DNA of 64,000 nt from contig CM033712.1 in assembly GCA_019671005.1 (NCBI GenBank), positions 78,511,693 through 78,575,692 on the forward strand, read 5' to 3'. The translations under genes were made by a program, and so were the position numbers. This document shows, piece after piece, positions 46,447 through 60,154 of this stretch; the stretch's first letter is position 1; each line of letters begins with the position of its first letter. Below the pieces are notes generated by a model that saw nothing but the letters and a program-made list of their open reading frames with translations, did not search any database and had not been told where the DNA came from. Origin of the DNA: Hibiscus mutabilis. Its lineage: Eukaryota; Streptophyta; Magnoliopsida; Malvales; Malvaceae.

Positions 46447-47657
46447 GGGTAAACTACTTATTTAGTACCCTACTTATTACCGCGTTTATGTTTTGGTACC
46501 TCACCTATTATTTTTGACAAAATAGTACCAATGTTACATCTTTGTTCTGTTTCGGTACCCCAGCTGTTAAAAATTAACGGAAACAATAATGTGGCCCATT
46601 TTTAATTGGGATAATAATAGTTTTAGTCCCAAAATATATATATTTCTATCAATTTGGTCCATTCTCTAACAATTTAATCATCATCTTAAATATTTAGATT
46701 AAAACTATGAATTTCCCCTTTTTTTTTTCTTTCTTCCCGAAAACCCTAGCCCCTCCTTTTCCCTTTGAGCCACTGTCAATCCTAACTCGCATCGCCGGCC
46801 GGTTGTTCTTATAGTTGTTATGATTCAGTTTAAACATTAAGAAGTTTACGTTGATAGTTCATGTATTGTTGTTGTTGTCGTGGCGTCTCGTTGTTTAGGG
46901 ACTGTTGTCCTACCCTTCTAAATAAATGCAATTTGGCGTTGTTTAGTAACTTTTTCTGTGTTGTTTGTTTGTTTCAATTTCTTGGTATATTGAACTTGTC
47001 CCAATGGGTTTACAACCGATTCTTAAGTCGTTTTTCTAGAAGAAATGAAATATTTTTAGATTTTGTTGGAAAAAGATTTTGTTAGTTGATGAAGTTAGCT
47101 TTGGTTACTGGCAACACTTGCGCAAAAATGTGATTGATTTGAACGTGTGTTGGTATTTTATTACTATTCCTTTATCCAATGTTTTTGCAGTGTTTCATGT
47201 TTGGATTTTAAAAAATGAATTTCTGATATTTAGAATTCCGAGCAAGCAATACTATAGATATGAAAGGGGATGTTATCTCTCGAATTTGGTTTTAATTTTT
47301 GATTGACAACATGATTTGTAAGTGCTTGAACTGCAATATTTCTTGTGAAGTATGTGCGTTCTGGGAAGAAGAAGAAAAAAAAAAGGAGAGAATTTGTAGT
47401 TTTAACTCAAATATTTAAGAGGATGATTAAATTGATAGAGTTTGGACCCAATTGATAGAAATGTATACATTTTAGGACTAAAACTATTATTATCCCAATT
47501 AAAATGGGCCACATCATCATCTTCATTAAATTTTTAACGGCTGAGGTACCAAAATAGAATAAAACGTAACATTAGGTACCATTTTGTCAAAAATAATAGG
47601 TGAGGTACCAAAACAAAAATACAATAATAGGTTGGGTACTAAATTTGTAGTTTACCC
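46447..47657. mobile_element. Mutator-like element with long TIRs, candidate Pack-MULE
   Basis: Starts GGGTAAACTACTTATTTAGT and ends with the inverse (GTAGTTTACCC). The terminal inverted repeats are about 260 bp (46447-46710 and 47400-47657). Flanks are a 10-bp near-duplication, TTTTAATAAA and TTTCAATAAA. The ~700-bp interior has no transposase. It begins with 'gaaaaccctagcccctcct' and a short GC-rich patch ('cgcatcgccggccgg'), like a plant 5' UTR, then T-rich sequence resembling an intron, suggesting captured host gene sequence. The small ORFs at 46861-47306 do not resemble known proteins. Confidence 0.75.
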
Positions 47658-47919
47658 TTTCAATAAAAATTCAAAATTTTAATATATATAAAAATATTTT
47701 AATTAATTTTTTAAAAATAATTATTAATTGTATATTGAATCTTTAAAAAAATAGGTGTTCGTCTCACGTCGTAGAATTTTACCTTTTTGTCATGTAATAT
47801 AATGAGTTCTTTCTCAATGTTTTTAGTTTAATTTGAAAATTTTCTATACTTATCGATTTTCCTTTATATTCACAAAAGAAATATATATATAATTTTTGAA
47901 CCAAAAAACTTTAAGGGGT

Positions 47920-48045
47920 TAATGTACATTTTGACCCCTTATTTTGACTGAGATGCAATTTGACTCCTGGATTTTTGTTGGTGCAATTTGTCCCTTGACT
48001 TTAATTTTGATATGCAATTTGCTCCCTAAATTTTGTAATATAAAC
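47920..48045. repeat. short imperfect repeat around TGCAATTTG
   Basis: Units containing 'tgcaatttgactcctg', 'tgcaatttgtcccttgact' and 'tgcaatttgctccctaaa' at about 30-40-bp spacing; typical of a degraded plant transposon end. Confidence 0.5.
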
Positions 48046-48049
48046 TTAT

Positions 48050-50735
48050 ACTTAATTAAATATTTGAATTTGTATTAAATTAAAACTTAAAATATTTTTT
48101 TGAACTGTAAAATACCTAAAGAAAAAATAATACAATTTAAGAACAAATAAAATAATGCAATTTAAGAACAAATTTTTAATATAAGCAAAAAACACGAAAA
48201 CTCGAAATGATATTGAATTGTCGAAAATTACCCTTACAATGGAGAAAAGGACCATGTACTTTTTTAATTATATTGAGAATAAAATAAAATAAACTGGAAT
48301 TATGACAAAGAAATAAAAATAATAGAAAATGAGAAAAATAAAAACAAGTTTGATGAAGGCGTAAGTAAAAAGTTTATACAATAAATAATGAGTTATATTG
48401 TGATACATAAGATGTGTAAAAATATTTACACAACCCTTTTATAAAATTTAAAATCTAAATCTCAAACTATAGTACCATAATTCTTAAATTCTAACCACAA
48501 ACCTTAAATTCTATACTCTACGCACTAAACTTCTAAGCCCTAACCTAAAACCATAAACCTTACGATTAAAAGGCTTGTGTAAACTAAAATTTATACAAAC
48601 TTGTGTATTAAATTATTTTTCATAAATAGTTTTATTTATATTAAGAATAAAATGCATAGGACATAAATAATAAAAATTTCTTAGAGTGTATGATGCGAAT
48701 AACAGTTATACTTTTATTTACCGGAAATGGGTGTTAAATCTGTTGAACGGTTGAATTAAGGCATTAAAAATTCGTCGAGGAAGTAGCTGCCCTTCTTAAA
48801 TATTTCACATACAACTCCCACATGAATAAATATCTTTATTTTTTTATTTTTCCAAATTATGATATGCCATTAGATTTAAAAATAATAATTTCTTAATTAT
48901 TATACTAGATAAGGGTATAACACCTTGTTTAGGGTTTGAATCCTATCTCTCCGCCAATTACAAAATATGTATAACTAAATATACTTTAAAAATAAATGTA
49001 ATTGTTTTTTAAGAAGAAGGTGTTAAATTAATTTTGTATAGGGTAGTTTCTGGTTTAAGTTGTCATTTAAGCTAATTAAATGATAAAATTAACCTTATAT
49101 TATTATTTTTTGATTAAAAAGAGAGTATTATATTTTCATATCGAGATTTGAACCTATACAAAATGAGACAATATGAGCTTCATTAGCCACTAGACCAGTT
49201 AGTGGATCTCTAATCTTATATTATTTATTTTGGTGTAATTAGTTTTTGTTAAATTAAATAGAATATCATAATTAGATTAATATGTATATATACTTATATG
49301 AAGTAGCTTGATTGGTTCGATTCATTTAGATTTTTAAAATTTTCTGAACCGTCAATTTTAAATCGATTTGATTCTCGATTTTTCTATATTGATTTTGATT
49401 TTTCTAATTTTATTTTGACAAAATGACATTATTTTATATTTTTTGACCATATTTGATAAAGTTTTAAAGTCCTTTTTATGAAAATTTCTAAAAGAATTAT
49501 TTTTAGGTAAATAAAATAATTAATAATTCTTATATAGATTTTTAAAGTTATTTCACTATTTAAAATATAAAATAATTTTTTATATTATGAAATAAAATAT
49601 TTATAAATTAAATAAAAATAAAATCTGATTTCATTTGGATAACCAAGGTTTTTTAAACCTATGAACTATTAATTGTCCTCCAAGTAATACAATGCGATTC
49701 AATTTTTGATTTATTCGATTTTTTTACCCCAAGTTTTTATCTTTGGCATAATGCATATGAAATTTGTGATTTAAATACTACACGTTTGTTGTCCAATATT
49801 TAATAACATCATTCAGAATCCTATAACACTTATTTATATATATTTAATGAAAAAAAGATATTTCGATTCGTGATCAGAATAATGATTACACATATCGAGA
49901 ATCAAATCTTAGTTCCGATAGTGGTATATATCATTTTCTTTTTATTTTTTTTTATTTATATGGTAAGACTATAGTATATATAGGGTGAGGCAGGGTAATT
50001 AAATTGCACATTGGCCATACATAAAAATGCCTCAACACATTTATGTTGATCACATGGCTCCCATTCTGTATTGGGCATGCATTTGTTGCTCAAACTCAGA
50101 GATCCCATTTCCTGCTTCACTTTCTATATTATTCAAGTTATGGGGTTCCAAAGCTACACTTATCATCTTCATCTTTAAGTAAGTTTTAATGCATATTAGT
50201 GTGGACAGAGGCTTTTATTTCAAACTTATATAATAATATTCGAATACAGATAATAAGTATATTCGGATTTTAAAACAATTGATTAACAATTGTTTTAATT
50301 AATTAAATGGATTCATATTTGACCTAACAAGTGGTTCCAGAGAGAAAAAAATAATGTTGTTCATCCTAGGAGATTCCGGTACGAACACATGTGTGTATTT
50401 TGTTAAAAGGTTAAGAAAAAGTATGAACAGATATAATTATATAATCACACCAATATATTCAGAAAAATAGATATAAATAACTTTGATTAAAAAGTAAAAA
50501 CAATAAATAAATCAACTCCAAGAATATATCAAAAATGGATAAACAAATAGGGAGGTTGGATATAGAATTGTTTAATACTTAAAATTATGAGGAGAACGAC
50601 ATTATTCCCACCAATTAGCTCGAAATAAGCTATTGTAGGAAAAATAGTATTCTCGCCTCTCCAGAATAAATTTAAATCAAACGTGGAAATGTGTTTTAGA
50701 AAAGAGCATTACTATGAGGAATAATTTTTTCTATA
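48050..50735. other. AT-rich intergenic DNA with tRNA-like relics
   Basis: No gene found. B-box-like cores occur at 48930-48950 ('gggtttgaatccta') and, on the minus strand, near 49145-49205. Degenerate CCCTAAA-like units lie at 48480-48560. Confidence 0.4.
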
Positions 50736-50741
50736 ATTACG

Positions 50742-51087
50742 TAACTACGTTTGGTTTGAGAACATTCCTTCTTTAAGGGGTAATATTACATTTTCAACAG
50801 TAACGCTTTTTTATTAAATGATGGGAGTGTAATTTCCTTAGATTTCTTAGCTATTTGATTCTCACCCATTTGGACTATATTGCCCATAAATTAATAAATT
50901 TTGTTCATATAATATTGTGTCAGATAATGTTACATTCCGAGAATTTTATTCCTAGATGTAATCTTACATTTATACCGAATAAATCAAATAAGGTAATGTA
51001 AAATTTACAGTAACGTGTCATGTAATCTTACATTCTGGAAATTTTATTCCCAGAGATAATCTTACATTCCGTGAACCAAACGTACCA
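50742..51087. mobile_element. MITE with ACGTTTGGTT termini (Harbinger/Tourist-like)
   Basis: The ends are complementary: TAACTACGTTTGGTTTG on the left, GTGAACCAAACGTACC on the right. 'gtttggtt' termini are usual for PIF/Harbinger-derived MITEs. Inside, 'tgtaatcttacatt' style units recur. No coding capacity; the 3-bp target duplication is not resolved. Confidence 0.6.
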
Positions 51088-51171
51088 TTTGGGTTTTATA
51101 GTTTTACTTTGTACAAGGACATTTGTGTCTTTAAGATCTAACTTGTGATTAAACACAATTTAAGATTCATT

Positions 51172-51452
51172 TAAGATTAAATTACAAAATAAGTGTTCAA
51201 ACTATATTTTTTTTTAATAGATGTCTAAGTTATTTTTTGTTAAAATATGTGCCTAAAATTTATTTTTTTGCTGAAATAGGTGCCTAAAATTTCATTTTTT
51301 GGCTTGTTTTAAAGTCAACTGAGACACATACTTTGGCACCTATTTCAACAAAAAACAATGAAACTTTAAACACTTATTTCAGCCAAAAATACTTTAGGCA
51401 CCTATTGCAAAAAAGAAATATAATTCGAACGTTTATCTTGTAGTTAAGCCTA
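51172..51452. mobile_element. MITE-like inverted repeat, 280 bp
   Basis: The left edge 'aaattacaaaataagtgttc' pairs with the right edge 'gaacgtttatcttgtagtta', and the interior 'gtgcctaaaatt' against 'tttaggcacct' is also complementary. Inverted-repeat identity is about 80 percent by eye. No coding capacity. Confidence 0.55.
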
Positions 51453-52135
51453 GTTTATGCTGATTATACGTATTAAAAAAATTAAGTTTTGAGGATAGAA
51501 TATAAGTTATAATTGAGTTTTAAATTTGATATCTAAATTTTAAATGAATACTTGTTTATTAATTTGCAAAGGAAATCAATGTTGACAATTAATCAAATCA
51601 ATGTCATACCTAAAAGCAATAAATAATGGAAATATGGTTATAAAAAACAACTAATAAGAGATTCACTAATTGATTTAGTGGCGGAGAAAGGTTTATATTA
51701 TCTCATTTTATATGAGTTTGAATTTCGGTACGAAAATATAATAACACCCCATCTTTAATTATTATCATTAAATAGACTACTGAATATGTATTGTTGATCA
51801 GATGGGCGGCTTAATTGTTCTTGTTTTATAAATTCCCAACTTAATCAAATTATAGCATCTCTTTAATAATTGGGCATAATAATATAAACTCAGTTACTAC
51901 ATAGCTTATTAATGGACTTGACTCATAATTATTGACGCATGAATTCTTCGTTTATGCAAAAAGTGTCATGAGAGAAAAATTTCACTTCAAACCCTAAATT
52001 ATTTAGACTATTATAATGTTTTTGATTGAATCTATTATCACCCATTCAGGTAATGATTTAAGTTCTTTTTCTATTATTTGGCTTAAGTTTAGTCCATATG
52101 TACATACTCTACTAATTGCCAGCTATAATGCGATA

Positions 52136-52303
52136 AGTGGCGGATTTACGTTCTAGTCGGCTAGAAACATGTTTATTTTAAAATTTAAAATTTCTTACGT
52201 TAATTATTTATTTTATTGATTGTAATTATTTATATAAAAATTATAATTAAATACCGGCTAAAAATGTCTACTTTCAAAAGTACTTCTAGATTCGTTATTA
52301 ATT
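52136..52303. repeat. relic of the small hAT-like family
   Basis: Starts AGTGGCGGATTTACG and ends around TTCTAGATTCGTTATTAATT, sharing 'tgtctactttcaaaagta' with the element at 37184-39205. It lacks the MULE insertion. Confidence 0.5.
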
Positions 52304-52490
52304 GTAGCTTATGCAAAAATATATGATATTGCTAAAGAAAGTCTTTCTTAAAATTAAATTCTTCATTTACATAACTTGAACCACCATTTGTGTTATGACA
52401 CCACTTATCTATGTAACTCCATAGGTGGTAGGACGCTGCATTTAATATTTCATCAAGTGGAACAAAAAAAATCCAAACCCACAGTTTAAA

Positions 52491-52502
52491 ATATATATAT
52501 AA
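52491..52502 (+). promoter_or_regulatory. TATA box of the GDSL gene
   Basis: ATATATATATAAGG about 76 bp before the start codon, well placed for a plant core promoter. Confidence 0.6.
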
Positions 52503-52577
52503 GGTGCTACTGCTATCTATCCTTTCACTGTCAAAGGGGATAACTGTACCTTGGTAGTGTATCTTTGAGCCATTTCA

Positions 52578-54514
52578 ATGGACAATTCCTTCGCCTTCGT
52601 TATGTTTTTCGGTCTGCTAATTGCATTCGGAAATGTAGTCCATCAAGCTGAGGCAAGGGCATTTTTCGTGTTCGGAGATTCGTTAGTCGATAACGGTAAC
52701 AACAACTATCTAGCAACCACGGCCCGAGCCGATGCATACCCCTACGGCATCGACTATCCGACACATAGAGCTACCGGTCGATTCTCTAATGGACTTAACA
52801 TCCCAGATCTTATCAGTAAGTTCATTCATTTCTTGTTGGTGAACAAATTGGACTACGTTAATGCTTATATATATGTGCTATCCAGGTGAACAAATCGGTT
52901 CCGAGCCGACATTGCCGTACCTGAGCCCAGAGCTCACCGGACAAAAGCTTCTTGTTGGTGCCAACTTTGCTTCTGCTGGAATTGGAATTCTCAATGACAC
53001 TGGGATTCAATTTGTAAGTCCAATTTTTCTATTAAACCTATATGATATGAATCTCTAAGTTATCAAAATATTTAAAAAGTACTGCAATCAATGAACTGTG
53101 TAGATCAATATAATCCGAATTTCCAAGCAACTAGAATACTTCCAGCAATATCAGCAACGTGTAAGTGCACTTATTGGACCTGAACAAACTCAACGCCTAG
53201 TAAATGAAGCACTGTTTCTAATGACCCTCGGCGGCAACGACTTCGTAAATAACTACTTCTTGGTCCCCTTCTCGGCAAGATCTCGCCAATTCGCCCTCCC
53301 GGATTATGTTGTCTATTTAATTTCCGAGTACCAGAAAATTCTTCTGGTAAACTTGTCATTACCTCTCTGATCATATTTACTCGCCTTTCATATTGCAGAA
53401 ATTTTTTTTTTGTTATCAAGCTTGTTCTGTTATGCCAATTATGTTTAAATGCGCCGTGTTGTGTTCGTATCAAGTTCGAAAATTATAGGATCTAGGAAAT
53501 CGACACAATATTAAAACCAATTAATGGAGTAGGGACAAGATACAGTGTACTATTTGCATAATTTGGGACAAGCAGTATCATCTGCTCCAGCCTTTATGGA
53601 GCCTATAGACAAAGTTAAAATGTCCATTTTTGTGAAGAATAGATGATCTATTATTCGGCACCATAGTTTGGTTTGGTAGGTGAAGCCAACATCATTTATG
53701 TCTTTATTTTCAGCTGCTATATATATATACCCCACTTGTCTGCATAAATTCTGAATGCTCGATTTGTCTGTAATTTAAGCACAAAGTAAGCTATGAGATA
53801 AGAAACTAGATTAGCAAATTAATCATGTTTCCAATATGTTGATCTAGTACTTGAGTTAGTGTGTATATGTTGATTATTTTACGTTGCAGAGGCTATATGA
53901 GTTGGGGGCAAGGAGGGTTTTGGTGACAGGGACTGGACCACTGGGTTGTGTTCCAGCGGAGCTGGCTCAGCACAGCAGAGCAGGTGAATGCGCGGTCGAG
54001 CTGCAAAGAGCGGCGGCCTTGTTCAACCCGCAGCTCGTTCAATTGATAAACGGACTCAACGCTGAGCTCGGCTCTAATGTCTTCATTGCAGCGAATGCAT
54101 ACCAAATGCACATGGATTGGATCAGTAACCCTCGCGCATACGGTACGCCTCTTCGGCCTTCACTTTACTACACAACAGTTGAAGTCTATGTTATTCGAAC
54201 TCTGCATTTTCGCCAGACACATAATTCATATTAATAACTGGCACATACTAAGGATCTGCAAAATATGTATGTTTGGGCCAGGTTTCATTACATCAAAGGT
54301 AGCCTGTTGTGGCCAAGGACCTTACAACGGAATCGGACTGTGCACGATAGCATCGAACCTGTGCCCTAACCGAGACATTTTCGTCTTCTGGGATCCATTC
54401 CATCCATCGGAGAGAGCTAACAGGCTGATTGTACAACAGATCATGACTGGTTCAACCAAGTACATGAATCCAATGAATCTTAGCAGCATTATGGCATTAG
54501 ATTCTAAGGTCTAG
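52578..54514 (+). CDS. GDSL esterase/lipase (LTL1/CUS2-like), five exons
   Basis: Exons 52578-52815, 52886-53013, 53104-53346, 53890-54142 and 54282-54514, all GT-AG, joined in frame to 364 residues, the normal length for plant SGNH/GDSL lipases. A signal peptide (residues 1 to about 27, ending QAEA) directs it to the secretory pathway. Block I FVFGDSLVDNGNNNY holds the catalytic Ser35; block III is LGGNDFVNNY with the oxyanion Asn; block V FWDPFHPSE gives Asp325 and His328. The tail NLSSIMALDSKV is characteristic of the LTL1/At5g33370 (CUS2) clade. Known members act on extracellular lipids, including cutin polymerisation and salt or lithium tolerance; the exact substrate here is an inference. 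No lesions seen. Confidence 0.93.
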
Positions 54515-57330
54515 AAATAGTTTTGTACTACTAAACTCCTAATTTAAATGTTTTTCCCTACATAATATGCCTCGTTGAGAGATTTTCTTAACTAAATTAA
54601 TGCCATATTAAATGAGAAATTATTAGTGTGATGAGCTTTAAATTATATGCACTATTATTTTTTGAAAAAAATATTTATTTATTATTTAAGAAAACAGTGA
54701 ACTGCTAGAGAGAAAATGTATGCAATTTATGAGAGGGACTGCCAAACTAAGAATCCCCCATCAATGTTCAATTGTATATTTACCCTATCGCTTTTGTCTA
54801 TACATTTTTTATAAAATCTAATCCGAACTATATCTTTTATAAATTAACAATTTCATCTATAAACCGATTAATTCCTTAAATTGTCTGAAATTCCGCTCCT
54901 CCAAGATACAATAAATATAAGCACTCCAAATTATCTTAAGAATATACATCTAAAAAAACAAGTGGTTTCTAGACACTAAGTCAATACCACATAACCTGCA
55001 CAAATGGTTTGCAGCAATATCGATCCATTCGTATAAGTCTATCTTTTGTGGGCAGTTTATGTAAAATAGCCCTACAATCTATGATAGAATGTTTAGAGGT
55101 GTGAAATGGAAACCAAATTAATTTATGCCATCTCCCTAACAGTTTTCCAAATCCAAGTTGTTTTAATAGCAGACCAATCTACCACAGTAGCAAATAGGAC
55201 CGCAGCTTCAGTTCTCAATTTCAAAAACTTTTTCACAATCCAACTGAAGCGAGCTTTGCATTCTACGTGCTAAAAATCTTTACCCTTGAACACATGCAAT
55301 ATTATTGTTCGATAAGTAAGTGATTACTTTTTAGTTTGGTTGATATTATTGTTATTAAGGATGTTCATAATTGGCTCTATGGTATTTAAAGGTTCAATAA
55401 ACTAGTAATGCAAGTTAATAAAGTGAAAGGAAGAATAAAAAATAGTTATACTATAGTAGTGATATTGAACTTATTGGACCTTTGGTACCCCTGGGCCAAT
55501 TATAAACACATCTTATTATCATTATTATAATAATTTAGAAATTGTGAGTTCGAACTCGTTTAGGCAAAAACGCATTTACTTATAATTTAAATTTTTTCCG
55601 AATTAAGACCAATTTTTAAACATTGTTTTAAAAGAAAAAATAGATGAGATTGAGAGTGAATGAAATGGCTAGAACACAAAGTTATGGATTAAAACGGTGC
55701 AAGACCAAATTAGCTAAAGATACAACTTCCTTGGTAAATGAAGAGAAGAAACGAAAGCTTTACGGCTATAATCAAATGTCAACTAATTACAATAATAGTT
55801 GAAAAAATTATTAGATGAACCTTGTTTACTATGTTATTTGTGGTCCTAACTAATCAAATTCGTCAATCTCATTTTTTTCCAAGGTGAATCATTACCTATT
55901 CCTTACATGTTTTTAGAGAGTCGGTAGTTATTTTGTAATTATTTTAAGATGGACGGACCTGATTGGTTGTACCACGGATGACGTGGTGAATATGATTCAT
56001 CTAATAATTTCTCCAAGAGTTGGGACAATGACAAGATAGATTGGTTTTTCAGAAAAACGCGAGTTCAATTTTTAAAAAATTTATTAAGAGAAAGACACGA
56101 ATTTCAAACATGGACCACAAAATAGGTATATAATTTATCAAAAATAAATCAAATGTCAACTAATTGAATTAAAAGACAAGTAAAGTCCTTAAAGGGTCAC
56201 TAAATAGATAAAAAAATTATGTTTTGGTTGCTAAAATTTTAAAATTTATACAAAATCATTAAAACTTATTGAATTGTTATAAAATAATTAGTAAACTTTA
56301 TCAACATATTACAAAATGTTTATTACAACTTGTAAAAATTTATCATTATTTTATAATGTGTAGTGACCACATTATAACAATTCGACGAGTTTTAATAATT
56401 TTATAACTTTCGGAACTTCAATATTCCAAAAACTATTTTCGCTTAATTTACTGACTATGATAAACAAATTTAAATGATTGAAATATTTTTTTATCGAATG
56501 ATTGAAATAAATTTGAAATGACTATATGTTAGCTAATTTTCTCTAAGAATCTTCCGAAAGAGTTTACCAATTAATAATAGTTTAAAAAGTCAAAGTGCAT
56601 ATAGGTTTAATTAAAGGCCTAATGACATTTTTAATTTCGAACTTTCAAAAAAAAAAAGCTTTAATTTTTTCTCTCTCTTTTATATATTTTTTTAATTTTT
56701 ATTTCTTTTTCTCTATTGAAACAATTGACTTAAAAAGTAACATATCTATCAAGTTGACGTCAGTTATGTTATCTTTGCGTCAATATTCACGTCAATTCTT
56801 TTCTGTAAAAAGTTTAAAAAATTAGAATAATAAAAATATTTAAAACGGTAAAATATTAAAAATTGTTTATATATATATATATATATATTAAAATTATTGG
56901 TCTAGTTAGATGTGGCGTTAAGTCTAAAGTTATGAGTTCGAATCATGACGTTGTAAAAAAAGAAAATTGAATTGAGATGATCGTCCCCACATTGAGCATA
57001 TACAAAATACTATTCGAACTAATCGACTAATAAATTAGATATAAGTGACTAAACAAAAAAATTAGAAGTGAAAGAAGTACGAAAATAAACAACATAATCG
57101 ATCGTGAAACAGCAGCCCAACCAGCCAGGACCAGAATAAATGAGAAGACGATTTATGTTACTGGTTACTACCCATAACAAATTAACAAGTCATCCACATA
57201 AAATTATGAACAATGAATAAGATAAGTCGGTCATTACTTGACCAAGCCCATTTACCTAGAGGCGAAAGTCAGGTTTATAATGCTAATAAAAAAACATAAA
57301 TAGAAATGTAATGACAACAAATTGTGTGTG
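54515..57330. other. AT-rich intergenic DNA downstream of the GDSL gene
   Basis: About 54515-54700 should hold the GDSL 3' UTR. Beyond, no gene is recognisable. Features: a (AT)n at 56863-56889 and a tRNA-like remnant with B-box 'gagttcgaatcatg' near 56900-56950. Confidence 0.4.
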
Positions 57331-59384
57331 AGTGGAGGTGAACAGAACTCGAATATAAGAAAAAGTTAAAATTTTAATTCGATTTGACTTGATTTGAAAA
57401 AAATTAAATAAAATTTAAGTTATGAAATAAAATTTCGAGTCGAGAATGTATATCGCATATAAAAAAAAGAAGAAATGTGTGTGTTGTATATGATTATAGA
57501 AAGTTATTTTAGAACTAATTTCATAAACTTTACTCGACTTAAATTTCATAAACTTTACTCAATTCGAAAAAATCTCAAATAAAGTTTGAGTTATGAAATA
57601 AGACTCGTCAACTCAACTAATTCAAAATATTTTAACTTAAATCTATGAATGCTCACCTCCTACATGGGAGTAGTATTTACGTGCAGAGGCAGAGTTAGGA
57701 ATTAAGATAGCAAGATCAAAGTTGAAACAAATTAAAAATTAGAGATCTAAATAGGTAAAAAAAGTATTAAGTTTTAGTAAAGAATATTTGGGGGACATCC
57801 CAGGGACTATGTCCCCTCTCACTGTTTGCTTGTAACATAACTAGGATTAAATATTTTGGAAGGGTAAATTGTATAAGTTTAAAATAATAAGAATTCATTA
57901 TATATTTAATCTAAAAAATTAAAGAGAATAAATAGGTTGTAAACAAATCAAACGTTCAGTAAACGTTCGTAAACTGTTCAGTGGGAAGTTCATTTATTTA
58001 TTAAACGAACGAACATGAATACTATTTTTTTGTTCGGTTAAAATTAAATAAACGAACATAAAAATACTCTCGTTCATGTTCGTTTGATTCGTTACGGGCC
58101 TAAAAACAAAAATCTAATTTAACTTAAATAAATACCATTATACCACAAATTTTAGAATCTCCCCTTTCAATGTTACCTTACATATACTGGACCACCATTG
58201 TGGCAATTAATATTTTATAATATCTTATCTAAAACTTGTTAAATAGGTATCTTTTAGAGGGGCAATTTTAACGGTATATGGGTGTTGGAGATGGGCCGAG
58301 CGACCAGGCATCCCCCGTCCCCTGTAAGTTCGCCACTAATTTTTAGTATTGGATGTACTGATAATTCATACTTGATAATTTTGTGTGTTGTTGGGGGGAA
58401 TTATACGTGTGGCCCTTGGCATAAAATTTGTGGCCAGTGTACGTTTTTTATATAAATTCACAATACTTGAAATGATTAGTTATTAAACTCGTTTTAGTGG
58501 TCACTTTGGGAAATAAAAAAAATTATATTTGTTAAATAAAATTTTGAGTCAAAATTAGAGGTTTGAATCATTTTAAAAGTTTTCAATTAAATTTGCTAAT
58601 ATGGTTGTTTGACAACAGTGGATTGAGATGAATCATTTAAATTTGAAAAACTCTTTTTAGGAGCTTTTTCGGTTAAATAATTAGATATAAGAGTTGTAAA
58701 ACTTTTTTGTCATTGACAATTACAAAAGAGTTCTCTAAATAACCTAAAAATTGAATAAATAATAAAATTAAAAAGACAATTTTATAAATAAAAATTAATA
58801 TATGCATTTAAATTTTTTTGGTATAATTCATGTTCATTTTATGATCCATGTTTGTGATAATATATACATTTAAATTTAATAACTAAAAAACAATATTAAA
58901 AATAAATTTATAAATAAACAAATAATATATACTTTAAATTTAATAATTAATAACATTATATTAAAAAGACCATTTCATAAATAAGAAAATAATACATACA
59001 TCATTTAAATATGCTTACTAATGTAATATCAAAAAGACTAGTTACTTTCATGATCTAATACACATATATATATATATATATCTACTATCGATAATTAATA
59101 AATTATTCAAACAAGTCTTGAATATAATCATGTATTTGTATGATATTTTGTTTGTTTAAATAAGTAAACAGCTATCAGTTAATTTTAGTCTACAATTTTA
59201 TTCAATCGACTAATGCAATCAATTAATCGAATCAACTAATACGATCAGCTGTCAATTATTGTAATCCGCTAATTATCAAACATCATTGATATTTTTAATG
59301 GTTTTTAAAATTGTTTATCCGTTTATAGATGATACAATTGTTCGTTATATGCCTTATTGATAATGTACGAAATCATATCGATAT
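57331..59384. other. repeat-rich intergenic DNA
   Basis: No gene found. 57340-57650 has repeated 'actcgaat'/'ttcataaactttactc' phrases; 57945-58090 repeats 'gttcgtttattta'-like words on both strands. At 57680-57840 and 58290-58340 there are plant-transposon phrases such as 'gggggacatcccagggacta'. A (AT)n lies at 59065-59081, followed by a MITE-like stretch at 59150-59290. Confidence 0.4.
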
Positions 59385-59756
59385 TAAAGGTTACATTTGG
59401 GTCACCCTTCATATTTTAAAAAATACATCAATTTCGTCATTTTTTCAAAATCACTTGTATACCCTTGTTATTTTCTTTCAAATCACTTGTATACCCTTAT
59501 TAACACTAGAGTACTTTATTTAAAATCATTAATTAATCTAATACACAAATTGATATATTTTTTTAAATATGAAGGATGACCCAAATGTAACATTACCCAT
59601 AATAGAGTGACTCAAGTGTAACTTTTAATAATTGAGTGACATGAATGTAACTTTACCCATAATTAAGTGACCCAAATGTAACTTTTAATAATTAAGTGAC
59701 CCAAATATAATCTTACTTATAATTGAGTGACCTCCATAATAGTTTACCCTTAAACC
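59385..59756. repeat. one-sided MULE-like repeat with short tandem units
   Basis: 59389-59420 ('ggttacatttgggtcaccct') pairs with the inverse at 59565-59592, forming a stem around about 150 bp. From 59592 to 59735 about five units of roughly 28 bp repeat 'gtgacccaaatgtaac'. The right end ATAGTTTACCC matches the terminus of the MULEs at 37288 and 46447, but no matching left terminus is present. Confidence 0.55.
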
Positions 59757-60150
59757 ACAAACAATTTTTTTAAAGAGAAACTTTTGATGTTATATCATTT
59801 AAATTTATACTCATCACATGACAATTTCACCAAGATAGACTTTTATAAACATAACATAAAAAAATCCTCAAAGTCTGTCACTTATTTTAATTGTGCTTTT
59901 TAATTATTTATATTTTAAAGTTTTACTTTTTCCAAAAAAAGTTTTTTTAGATGGTCAAATAATAATTAACTAATGTTCAATATTTTACTGATGTGACATA
60001 ACAACATTAATGACGCAATTAAAAAATAAATAAACATTGAGGGCTTTTTTGCTATCACGCCTTTTTCAAATTTGATTTATAATTTTATCTTATATTTAAA
60101 TAAAAATATTAAAAATAACAGCTTAATAAGTGAACAAAAGAATTATAGAT
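59757..60150. other. AT-rich intergenic DNA
   Basis: Nothing recognisable. Confidence 0.35.
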
Positions 60151-60154
60151 CTAT

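Noticed and set aside
46861..47306. Two consecutive plus-strand ORFs inside the MULE as a captured protein
   Set aside because: Both are Phe/Cys/Leu-rich with no recognisable domain, consistent with captured non-coding leader or intron sequence.
53171..53473. Minus-strand ORF of 100 residues over the GDSL gene
   Set aside because: Shadow of GDSL exon 3, which has clear plus-strand splice sites and catalytic motifs.
59150..59290. Possible CRISPR-like or regulatory array from repeated 'aatcaactaatacgatcagct' words
   Set aside because: Eukaryotic nuclear DNA; the spacing is irregular and it matches a common plant MITE-type sequence instead.
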